DNA from: Cordia subcordata
Lineage: Eukaryota > Streptophyta > Magnoliopsida > Boraginales > Cordiaceae
Assembly (NCBI GenBank): GCA_028554755.1
Contig: JAPTOF010000010.1
Span: 10,018,001-10,082,000, forward strand
DNA length: 64,000 nucleotides
Direction: 5' to 3'
The position numbers and the translations under genes were made by a program. The notes under the pieces were generated by a model. It had not been told where the DNA came from and made no database searches. It was given only the letters and a program-made list of their open reading frames with translations. How positions within the stretch are numbered: the stretch's first letter is position 1; each line of letters begins with the position of its first letter. Positions 34,794 through 44,250 of this stretch are shown piece by piece.

Positions 34794-36492
34794 TAGCCTG
34801 ATGGCATTTGGCTGTCTTTGCTACCCATGGCTAAATCCATATAACTCCTATAAACTAGACTTAAAATCAAAACCTTGCATTTTTCTAGGGTACTGTCCAT
34901 TCACAAAGGGATACAAATGCATGGATTTGGAAACACACAAGGTCTATATCTCAAGACATTTTAGATTTAATGAATCTATCTTTCCTTATCCTCAACTCTC
35001 TACTCTCACTCCAGATAAGTTCTTTGACATAGATCTATCTTTATCTCCTCAGAACTCTGTTTCATCCTTTTCTCTAGTATTTCATCTTCCTCTACAAAGT
35101 TCTACTCCTGCTACTCATCAACATGAAGCTTCTCATACTTCATCTTCACAAAGTACGATATCTGCATCTTTATCATCTCAATCTCCACAAACTGTGCACA
35201 ACTCTCTTTCTAATTCCTCTAATACGTCTCAGTCTAGTTCATTTCCTTTACAAACAACTATGCAGTCACCTACTCAGTATACTGAGTCTTCTTATGTCAA
35301 TTTATCTCAGTTCACTTCTTCTATCTCTTTTATGTCTCAGTCTCAGACTGGACCTTTTCAAGCACTTGCTCCTCCATCATCTCATCCTATGCTAACCAGG
35401 TCAAGGACAGGTTGCCTACCACCTCTATTATATCAGTTGCACACTCTCATTACCATTCCAACTCAACATGAACCTCAAACATTCAAAGAGGCTTTTAAGT
35501 ATCAGTGTTGGGTTCAAGTAATGAAAGAAGAATATCAAGCTCTTATTCAACAACATACATGGGACTTGGTTCTATTATCTATAGGTAGGCATCCCATTGG
35601 CTCTAAATAGGTATACAGAATCAAAACACATGCTGATGGGTCAGTGGCAAGATTCAAAGCAAGACTTGTTGCTCAAGGGTATCTTCAAGAGCCTGGTATT
35701 GATTATCAAGAAACCTTCATTCCTGTAGTTAAAAGCCAGACAATCAGGACTGTTATTTGTCTTGCTTTACAACATCAGTGGCCATTGCAACAATTGGATG
35801 TATCTTTTCTTCATGGCTCACTAGAAGAAGAGGTTTACATGGTTCAACCAAAATGTTTTAAAGATCCTAGTCTACCAAATCATGTTTATAGACTTAGAAA
35901 ATCCCTATATGGTTTAAAACATGCTCCAAGAGCCTGGTTTCACAAATTTTCAAAATTTTTGCTTAGTCAGGGGTTTTCCTCAAGCAATGCAGATGTTTCA
36001 CTTTTCATTAATAAGTTTACTTCAGATTTCACACTTATTTTAGAATATGTAGATGACATCATTATCACTGGAAATTCTTTTACATATATTGCTTCTCTTA
36101 TTCAACAAATGAGGAAACAATTTGCTATGAAGGACCTAGGAAAACTCTCTTATTTTCTGGGTATAGAATTGCAATATCTTCCTACAGGGGCAGTTCTTCA
36201 TCAAACCAAATATGCTGAGCAAATTCTAACTCAAGCAGGAATGGTAGAATGCTCAGAATCTCCTACTCCAACTCTGTCGAAGTCCTCTTTACATGGAGTA
36301 GATCAATCTACTCCTTATGCTAATGGCACTCTTTTCAGAAGTTTAGTAGGGGCTTTGCAGTATCTTACTATGACAAGGCCAGACCTACAATATGCTATTA
36401 ATTCCCTCTGTCAACATATGCACAATCCTACACTTGCAGACTTTGCAGCCTTGAAGAGAACTTTAAGATATATCAAGGGTACACTGAATTAA
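34774..36492 (+). pseudogene. Copia B integrase C-terminus and reverse transcriptase
   Basis: Frame 34774-35610 reads FGCLCYPWLNPYNSYKLDLK, a long Ser-rich linker, MLTRSRTGCLPPLLY and the RT lead-in, then a TAG at 35608. Frame 35644-36492 has ARLVAQGYLQEPGIDYQETF, QQLDVSFLHGSLEEEVYM, SLYGLKHAPRAW and the catalytic EYVDDIIITGN, then LVGALQYLTMTRPDLQYAIN. The RT core itself is open for 282 codons. Confidence 0.93.
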
Positions 36493-36939
36493 GGTCTATT
36501 GTTTCAAAAAGGTTGACTACAGCTGCAGGCTTATAGTAATTCTGACTGGGCTTCAGATGCATTGGACAGAAAATCCACCACTGGATACATTATCTACCTA
36601 GCTCCTAATGCCATCTGTTGGTGCTCCAAGAAATAACACACTGTGGCTAGGTCTTCTACTGAGGCAAAATACAGAGCCCTAGCTCATACTGCTTCTGAAT
36701 TGAAGTGGCTAAACTATCTACTAACTGATCTTGACATTCCAATCTCTATTCCAGTATTACATTGTGTCAGTAAGTTTGCCATGGCTCTAGCATCAAATCC
36801 TGTTTTTCATGCTAGAACAAAGCATATTGAAATAGATTATCATTTTGTTAGAGAACAAGTTACTTCCAAGGCTCTTCAACTATCTTACATCAGTTCAAAA
36901 GAGCAACTAGCAGATCTTCTCACTAAGTCATTGGCATAA
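36493..36939 (+). pseudogene. Copia B RNase H
   Basis: Same frame as RT after stops at 36490, near 36510 and near 36635. It contains SNSDWASDALDRKSTTGY, ARSSTEAKYRALA, NPVFHARTKHIEIDYHFVRE and LADLLTKSLA, then a stop at 36937. Confidence 0.92.
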
Positions 36940-37006
36940 CAACAGTTTTCTTATTTGGAGTCCAAGCTTCCCTTGATGCATTGACCTAGATCAGCTTGAG
37001 GGGGGC

Positions 37007-37216
37007 TGATAAGGAGAGTTTAGAAATATCTGAATATAGGGAATATTCTTTGTAACTATAATTAGTTAGTAACTATATTAGATATAAAGTTAGAGTTGAC
37101 TCATTAACTGCTGTAACTAAAAGACTCATGCTAGTGGTCCATAAATAGCTGGCATTATGTAACAAGTCATTAAGTCAGTTGAATGAGATATTTTCAGTTT
37201 CTCTCAAATCTTCTTA
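37007..37216 (+). repeat. Copia B 3' LTR
   Basis: TGATAAGGAGAG to CTTCTTA, directly after the polypurine tract CAGCTTGAGGGGGGC (36992-37006). Confidence 0.92.
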
Positions 37217-37221
37217 CATAG

Positions 37222-37680
37222 TCTCCTCGAAATCAAGCGCCTCTTCGAGCTTGGCTCTCAGGCTCTCTTTCTCAACTAAGGAGAAACCATTCTGCAAAGA
37301 ATTCAGACCTTTCATCTGAAGCTGACTAAACTCATTTTTAAGGCCCTCAATTTTATTTCCAATATTTTGGAATTCAGTCCTGTTAAGTTCTTTCAATCTT
37401 CTTTTGAGCAGTTTAAGTTTACCAACCGAACTGAACATTGGAGAACCAACCAAATTTTCCTTCCAAACCTCTTAAGAAATTTTTCACTTTTCGTCCATTC
37501 ATTAAAAAATATGAACGGAATTCTCCTCCTCTCCATTTGTTGCTGCACCTTGAGGACTAATTTACAGTGATCAGAAAGCCCAGGGGATCAAAGATCTAAC
37601 TCAGACTCCACAAATTTGTCCAACCAAGCAGCATTAACTAAGGCACGATCAATCCTACTAGCTCTCCAATCTTCAGAAGT
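37222..37680 (-). pseudogene. LINE endonuclease C-terminus and linker
   Basis: The minus strand reads SRIDRALVNAAWLDKF, then an SDHC motif typical of the end of the APE-type endonuclease, then LKLLKRRLKELNRTEFQNIG (37453-37214 frame). The N-terminal endonuclease is absent because gypsy sequence takes over near 37.68 kb. Confidence 0.8.
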
Positions 37681-37699
37681 CGTTCAGTGCATTTCTTGT

Positions 37700-38611
37700 C
37701 TGGTTACTATTTCATTCTGTGTTGGGCAACTAACAAGTGATGCCTTGACAAGCGAATTGTGGATTCCTTGGCTTGCAATGTTTTATCCACTTCTTCCCTC
37801 AGAGAATCAGTTAAAAGATATGGCAAATGGAGTGGTGGCTTTTGCCCATAGAGTATTTCATAGGGGCTGGTATGAATGGAAGTGTGGAGTGTAGTATTAT
37901 ACCAACACTTAGCAAAGGATAACCATTGCAACCACTCTCTTGGTCTATATCCCCAGTCATGTAGCGTAAGTAATTCTCCAAGCATTTATTGATTGCCTTG
38001 GCCTGGCAATTAGACTGAGGATGATAAGCAGTAAAATGATGAAGCTGGACTCCTTGCACTGAGAATAGTTCCTGCCAAAATTTGTTGAAAAATGCCACAC
38101 CTCTGTCACTCACAATAGTTTTTGGTAAGCCATTTTGTTTGTAAACATTATCCAAGAAGAGTTGGGCCACCTAAGCTGCTGTATATGGATGAGGCAAAGC
38201 CATAAAATGAGCATACTTGCTCATTCTATCAAGTACAACAAATATAACAGATTTAGAATGAGATTTGGGTAGTCCTTCTATAAAGTTCATATTTATGTCT
38301 TGCCACACTTTCTATGGGATAGGTGAAGGTTGAAGTAGGCTAAGAGAGGCCATAGTTTCACCTTTGAACCTTTGGCATATGTAGCATTCTCTCACAAATT
38401 TGTAAACATCTTTTCTAATTTGAGGCCAATAATAGAATTGTTTAAGCCTCTGTAGAGTAGCTTGAATCCCTGAGTGACCTCCAATTGAGCTACTATAATA
38501 TGTGTCTAGTAATTTGTTTCTAACTTCCTTACCTGATCCCACCATTAACTTCCCTTTCCTGTAAGTAAGCTTTTTTTCAAGACATCCCCAGGTTTGCCAG
38601 TAGTGTGTCAT
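37700..38611 (-). pseudogene. Gypsy integrase
   Basis: Frame 38611-38312 has the His/Cys zinc domain (GGHSGIQATLQRLKQFYYWP, CYICQRFKG). Frame 38170-37811 has VSDRGVAFFNKFWQELF with the second catalytic Asp. It then reads SNCQAKAINKCLENYLRYM, where the usual catalytic Glu is Lys. Frame 37985-37707 ends VAQHRMK and a stop. The C-terminus is cut by the LINE junction. Confidence 0.88.
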
Positions 38612-38915
38612 TTATTCTTTGAATTATGTCTTGTATGAACTGATTAGAAGTATAGGATGCTTGTATCTCCTTTGTTAGATCCCTCTAAATGGTAGTCAAT
38701 GTATTAAGGCTTGGTTGATGTGAAGGCAGCCTAGACAAAGCATCAGCAGCTACATTATCCTTGTCTTTCTATACTATTGTGTAGTCATATCCCAAGAGCT
38801 TGGCAAGCCATTTCTATTGTGATAGAGTTGCAATCCTTTGTTCTAAGAGAAACTTCAAACTTTGGTGATCTATCCTTATCACAAAATGCCTTCCTATCAA
38901 ATAAGGCCTCCATTT

Positions 38916-39888
38916 TTAAATAGCAAACACTATTGCCAACATTTCCTTTTCATAGACAGATAGTGCTTGATGCTTAATATTCAAAGCTTTGCTTAAGAAG
39001 GCCAAAGGGGGTTCATTTTGCATTAAGACTGCCCCAATTCCAAATCCACATGCATCAGTTTCAATAATGAACTCTAGGGAAAAGTTAGGTAGTGCTAAGA
39101 TACGGGTTGAAAGCATAGCTGCTTTGAGCTTATAAAATGCTTCTTCTGCCTCCATGCTCCATTTGAACGCATCTTTCTTAAGAAGATCTGTGAGAGGTTT
39201 AGCTATAATGGCATAAGCTTTCACAAACTTTCTATAATAGCGTGTGAACCCCAAGAACCCTCTTAATTGTTTAAGAGTTTTGGGAAAAGGCCATTCATGT
39301 ATTTCTTGAAGTTTCTCAAGGTCAGCAGCTACTCCTTCTTGTGAAATAATGTGGCCTAAGTCCTCTATTTGCATTTGACCAAAAGAGCAATTGCTTAATT
39401 TGACAAAGAAAGTGTTAGTCTTTAATGTCTGAAAGACTTGTTCTAAGTGGTTCAAGTGTGAAGCCTAGTCTGGATTGCAAATAAGGATGTCATAAAAAAA
39501 AAACCAACAAAAACATCCTTAAGAAAGGCTGAAAGACATGATTCATCAAACTTTAGAAGGTTGAAGGAGCATTTGTCAATCCAAAAGGCATAACAGCATA
39601 TTCATAATGCCCATGATGTGATTTGAATGTAGTTTTTTCTATATCTCCCTCATTCATTCTTATTTGGTGATACCTTGACCTCAAATCCAATTTGGAGAAG
39701 TACTTGGCCTTGCTCAATTCATCCAACAGTTTTTCTATAATAGGGATAGGGAATTTATCTTTGATAGTATGTGCATTGAGTTGCCTGTAATCTATGCACA
39801 TTCTCCAGGAGACATCTTTCTTTTTAACCATGACAATTGTAGAAGAATAAGGACTTGTACTGTGCCTTATTATACCAGTGTCCAACAT
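38916..39888 (-). pseudogene. Gypsy reverse transcriptase and RNase H
   Basis: Frame 39888-39553 has [36 protein letters not shown] and [12 protein letters not shown]. The catalytic box near 39490-39510 reads FFFYDILIC, with Tyr replacing one of the two Asp residues beside a homopolymer run. Frame 39455-38916 has RT thumb LRGFLGFTRYYRKFV and RNase H ETDACGFGIGAVLMQ. Confidence 0.9.
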
Positions 39889-40362
39889 TTCTTGAATTTG
39901 TATTTGAATTTAATTTTTTTGAATTGCAGGGTATCTATAGGGTTTAACATTCACTAGTAATGTGCCTTCCTTAAGAATGATCCTATGATCATGTGCCCTT
40001 TGTGGTGGTAAGCCGTTAGGTGCTTCAAAGATCTTAGAGTATGCAGTAACCAAAGAATTGATATTAAGAGTGGATTTGTACCTCTTTTGAAATGCAGACT
40101 GGAAACCAGTGAAGAGGTGTGGTATTGATCTCTTGTATCATTAACTTTCACTCATGTGAGAGTCATCATAGAAAGTTGAGCAGGTTTCCTATCAATTTTG
40201 GCATCTTCTTTTCTGTCAGCAGCTTTGGTTCAGGTGGTGGACTGCTGCGCAAAGATATTTTCCTCCCTAAAACTCAGAATTCCATATTTAATTGCTTAAA
40301 GTTCCAGTTGATAATGCCCAGTGTCACCAACCATTGGATCCCCAACACCATATCACATCCTC

Positions 40363-41702
40363 CTATTGGTAAAATGAGAAAATCAGCCTTAAAAACCACC
40401 CTTTGCATCTTCCATGAGAAATTTGCAGCCATATAATGGAGATAGAAAATGAAGGAGTCTGCTTGATCCTGGTTCTTAGCCTTTGAGCAGTGGCAAGGTC
40501 TAGAATGTTGTGTGTATTGCCAGAATCAATTAGGATATGTATAGGTTTCATTTCTACAAACGTAGTCACCCTCATTGTCCTGTAGTCGAAGGTGCCAGTT
40601 ATGGCATTCATGGACATTTGAGGGGTGAAACTGGGGTCCTCCTCATGTTGTTCTGCAATTAGACCATCCCCTGCAAATTCTTCCGCTTCAAAAGTCTCCA
40701 ACTCCTCATTATCATCCATTTCCATAATGAACAGATTTTTCCTCTTAGGACGCTTGTAACCTGGTGTGTATTTGTCATCACACCAGTAACACAAGTCTTT
40801 AGATCTTCTTTCATCCATCTTTATTGCAGTAAGAGCTTTTGAAGGCTTCGTTGAAAACTTCTGAGTGTTCCCTAAAGAGGGTATTGAGGACCCTTTAGAG
40901 AAAGATGCTTGTGAAGCCTTGTCAGCAATTGTACTGATATTAAGAAAAGGAATAAGACCTTTTCCCTGTGTTGATCCAATGGTATAAGAGCTCATTCTCT
41001 GCAATTTAATTGATTGCTTTACCAATTTTGCCAAACTATAGGCCTTCAACAATGTTCTTGGCCCTAGGAGACGAACTTGGACTACAATCTCGGGTTTCAA
41101 TCTAGTGAGAAAGCAGCTAAGATTGTATTCCTCAAACAATTCCACATAGTTCAAGATTTCATCAACCTTGTCCATGTATTGTTGTACTGAGCCTTGCTGC
41201 CTCAAGTTCATAAGCTCGCTCATTGGATCATCATAAAGAAGATGACTAAATCAATTATTTAAGGCTCGTACATATTCTTCCCAAGTTGGCGTCTCCCTAT
41301 TGATTTTTGATTTCATGAATTGTTGGTTCCATTGGAGGGCTCTTCCTTCGAGATGCACCGCAACCAATTTCACCTTGGCATAAGGTGGAGTCTCATCAAT
41401 GTCGAAGAACTGCGCCATCCACACAAATCCTTGCAATTGAATTTTGGGAATTCAACTTGTGAGCATCGAGCTGACATTTGATAATGGTGGCCAATGTTTC
41501 TGCCAACTGTGTTTCCATCATTCTCAGCTTCTTGTCGCCTGTGTGCTTCTTGTTCTTGAGTTCGCATAGCCATGGCCATGATAGCCAATAACTGACGAAG
41601 CTCATTGAAACCTTGCTCTTGTCGATTGGTGATAGCTCGCATCTGCTCCTTCATTGGGTCAACATCTCATTGGAGATCATTCAACCTTGCGCCATCGGCC
41701 AT
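40363..41702 (-). pseudogene. Gypsy Gag and protease
   Basis: Probable start ATG at 41702 (MADGARLNDLQ), followed at once by TGA where CGA is likely ancestral. Gag segments follow at 41654-41370 and 41436-41251 (LEGRALQWNQQFM). Frame 41223-40363 carries LMNLRQQGSVQQYMDKVDEI, then a knuckle-like LCYWCDDKYTPGYKRPKRK whose usual His and last Cys are Tyr and Arg. Protease [12 protein letters not shown] keeps its Asp. Confidence 0.88.
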
Positions 41703-41728
41703 GGAGGATCACCGATTACTGATACCTT

Positions 41729-42064
41729 TGTTAGGTTTTCTCTATGAAACTCTAATGCCCAAATCTCTGAGGGAATGTTTCTAGATTGTTCCCTAAACAA
41801 AATTTAGTTATAATGGAATAAGAGAGAGAAATTGCAAGAGAGGGAAAGAGTGAATTTTTATTCACCAGAATTGATCTTTACACTTTAGCTAAGATGAGCT
41901 TATATACAGCTCATTAACAACCCCAACTAACTAACTAACCCCCCGTATTTACAAAGATACCCCTTCTTATTCAATTCAAAAGACCTTTTTGCCCTTTCCT
42001 AACTACCAAGTGACTTGAATGGCCAATTGACTTCCCTTCCCCCATTAATTCGTTACCATGTACA
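41729..42064 (-). repeat. Gypsy 5' LTR (outer end uncertain)
   Basis: On the plus strand the inner end is TGTTAGGTTTTCTC at 41729. A possible outer end is ACCATGTACA at 42064. No second LTR exists in the window for comparison, so the outer boundary and any target duplication cannot be confirmed. Confidence 0.5.
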
Positions 42065-43290
42065 ATTTTAGTGTTCCCCTTATTTTGATCATAATAGGGT
42101 GTGTGCAATTGTGTGGGTGTGTGTAGTTATATCAGCGGTGCAATTGTGTGACTGTTTTGTGTGTATGTATAGTGTTTATAGTGTATGTGTTGCATGTCTG
42201 GGAAGAGCATTCTGTTTTACTATTACAATATTATCTATGGGATATGTTGTGAACTAGTCATCTCATTTTACATTGACTAAATCAGTGGTGCATAACTGCT
42301 AGATCTCATTCATAGTACTAAAATAGCATGAGCAGATTTTTGGTTCCTTTGTGGTTGTGTTTTGTTAGGGGAAAAGGGTTGTGTTGGAGGTTTGCGTCTA
42401 TTTGTAATACAAAAATGTGAAGGATAAAGAAAGAAAAAAAGGAAGAAGAAAGGATAAAACTCAGAAAAGGAAAGGAAAAGGGCTAAAGAGGAAAAAAAGG
42501 AGGAAATGAAGGTGACTTGGTCTTTTCTACATTTCCGCTGGTGGAACATAAGAGAATTTTGGTTTTGGACAAGTGTATTAAGGTAAAAAGCATAGGAGGA
42601 TTATCAACTAATTGTACTATACCACAGGAGGTACTATGCATTTATGGCAAACCATACAGGTATCGTGCAATTTTTACCACATGATGACAATTGGAAATGA
42701 TACAAACTCAGGCTTTCTAATCAACAATTCTAGACTAAAGACTTGGGGATTGAAGTCATACAACCACAATCCTTGTGTTTATCTTTCATTAAATGTGTGC
42801 CCTGCATAAATTAAGTGAGATTGGCTTGATACACAACGATGTCACCCTTGAATGGATCTGAATGCAAAACTTGTAGGAATTGGTGTCGTATGGAGATGGT
42901 TACCAAAGATTAGTAGGGAACTTAATTACCTCACTATCAACTAGCTTAGATATTTTTACTATTGCAAAAAAGGGATAAAGAGGAAAAGAGGAGGAAAAAA
43001 AAAGGTTGTTTGTATTTTTTGCTATAGTAAAAATGCTTTTTGAAAGCGGCATTGTATGAAGATTGGAGATAATTGGTTATTCTCATGAAAATTGGGTAGG
43101 CTATCTATTTGATGGGTATTGCATTTCTTTATAATACTGTGCCTTTGTTGGTAGAATTCACTCTTTTATCTTGTTGATCAAGGCTTCTCAATTAGTTATC
43201 AGGAATGAGAATATAGGTAAAAAGAAAAAAAGAAGAGTTATCCTAATACATGGAAAAGCAAGAAACTGGATGTGATAGCTCAATCTGGTG
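42065..43290. other. Unassigned intergenic DNA
   Basis: No gene recognised. It includes a GT-rich stretch (about 42100-42200) and purine-rich runs (about 42420-42510 and 42965-43005). Confidence 0.5.
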
Positions 43291-44250
43291 ATGAACCAGT
43301 GCAATGGGTTTAAACAATTCCTTAATATGGATTATACTTATACCAAGAGATTGGAATACATTGCTTTTGTCGCATTAGCTAATTTGCGATAATGAGGCAA
43401 CAATCTATGTTTATCATGTTAAATATAGGGTTTACAAGTGAACCTAGCAACAAAGATTGATTGTCACTTCCTGAGAGATAGGGTGGCAAAAGAGATTGCC
43501 ACTATGACCATGAATCAGTGCTATGGGTTTAAACAATTAGTATATCACCATGGGTAAAACATTTACTCCTAGAGATTGGAATAAATTGCTTTTAGCTTAT
43601 GAAGCTGATTTGTGATAATGAGGCAACAATCCATATGTATTGTGTCAAGTATGCAGTTTTACGAGTAAATCGAGCACATTAAGGTTGATTATCACTTTGT
43701 AATGGATGAGATGATTTTACACCCACATTTTGTAGTCAATCTGGTTTTGTGGAGTCGAACCAATCTACTGATGGATGAGAATAAGTCAATTTTGAGGTTG
43801 AATAGAATGTTTCTCACAAGTTTTGGGATAGTTTCAGGAGCTATCCAGGAAAAGCCAAGGCTGAGTATGAATCATCAATGTCTCCTTTTTGGTAACATGG
43901 CTAGCGATAATGGTGATAAACGACCAACATCTATAGTTTGGCAATAAAGGGCTGAATCACAAAGAGTAAAGCATCAAAATTACTAGTGCATTGGCCTATC
44001 AGGCCAATGAGACAAGTGATGACTGACGCTACCAAGGTTCAGAATGGTACAATATCGGTCAATAGGCAAATTTGGTGTGCAATACATGAGTCACTAGAAC
44101 TCTAGAGAATTCTTTAGTTAAGTCACTTGGGGCAATTTTTTACACCCAAGTTTTGCATCTATATCGATTTTTTTGATTGGAATTGATCTAGTGGTAGATG
44201 AAAATAAATCAAATTTGGGTTTGAACGGGAAAGGCAGTTATTCCTAAATC
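43291..44250 (+). repeat. Tandem copies of a copia RNase H-derived segment
   Basis: Two clear copies start at about 43295 and 43514. Both contain CAATGGGTTTAAACAATT or its one-base variant and GATAATGAGGCAACAATC. They translate in part as CDNEATI followed by a decayed [14 protein letters not shown] segment, the end of copia RNase H. A shared ACACCCA(C/A)(A/G)TTTTG sequence recurs near 43720 and 44140, suggesting a third partial copy. No open frame survives. Confidence 0.65.

Larger units (their letters stand above)
32223..37216 (+). mobile_element. Ty1/copia LTR retrotransposon (copia B), complete structure
   Basis: LTRs at 32223-32431 and 37007-37216 with a perfect 5-bp target duplication CATAG (32218-32222 and 37217-37221). 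It is inserted in the minus-strand LINE in the opposite orientation. Gag to RNase H are in the copia order. The LTRs differ at roughly a dozen positions by eye, more than copia A. Many nonsense codons are present. Confidence 0.95.
24360..37693 (-). mobile_element. LINE retrotransposon, 5'-truncated, split by two copia insertions
   Basis: One LINE on the minus strand in three pieces: about 37690-37222 (endonuclease C-terminus, RIDRALVNAAW), 32217-30865 (reverse transcriptase) and 25662-24368 (RT C-terminus and zinc tail). The poly(A) tail is the T-run at about 24368-24382. Removing copia B (target duplication CATAG) and copia A (CTACC) restores the order. The 5' end is lost at a junction with gypsy sequence near 37.68 kb. 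Stops and shifts are present. Confidence 0.85.
37680..42064 (-). mobile_element. Ty3/gypsy retrotransposon, 3'-truncated
   Basis: Minus-strand order: LTR-like block (about 42064-41729), Gag, protease, RT, RNase H, integrase. The integrase C-terminus and 3' LTR are missing at the junction with the LINE near 37.68 kb. A partial primer-site match (GGTATCAG) lies just inside the LTR at about 41718-41725. The outer LTR end is a guess. All enzymes carry damage. Confidence 0.87.

Noticed and set aside
43291..44250. Regularly spaced repeats considered as a CRISPR-like array
   Set aside because: Units are about 220 bp, diverged, and derive from copia RNase H in a plant nuclear genome.
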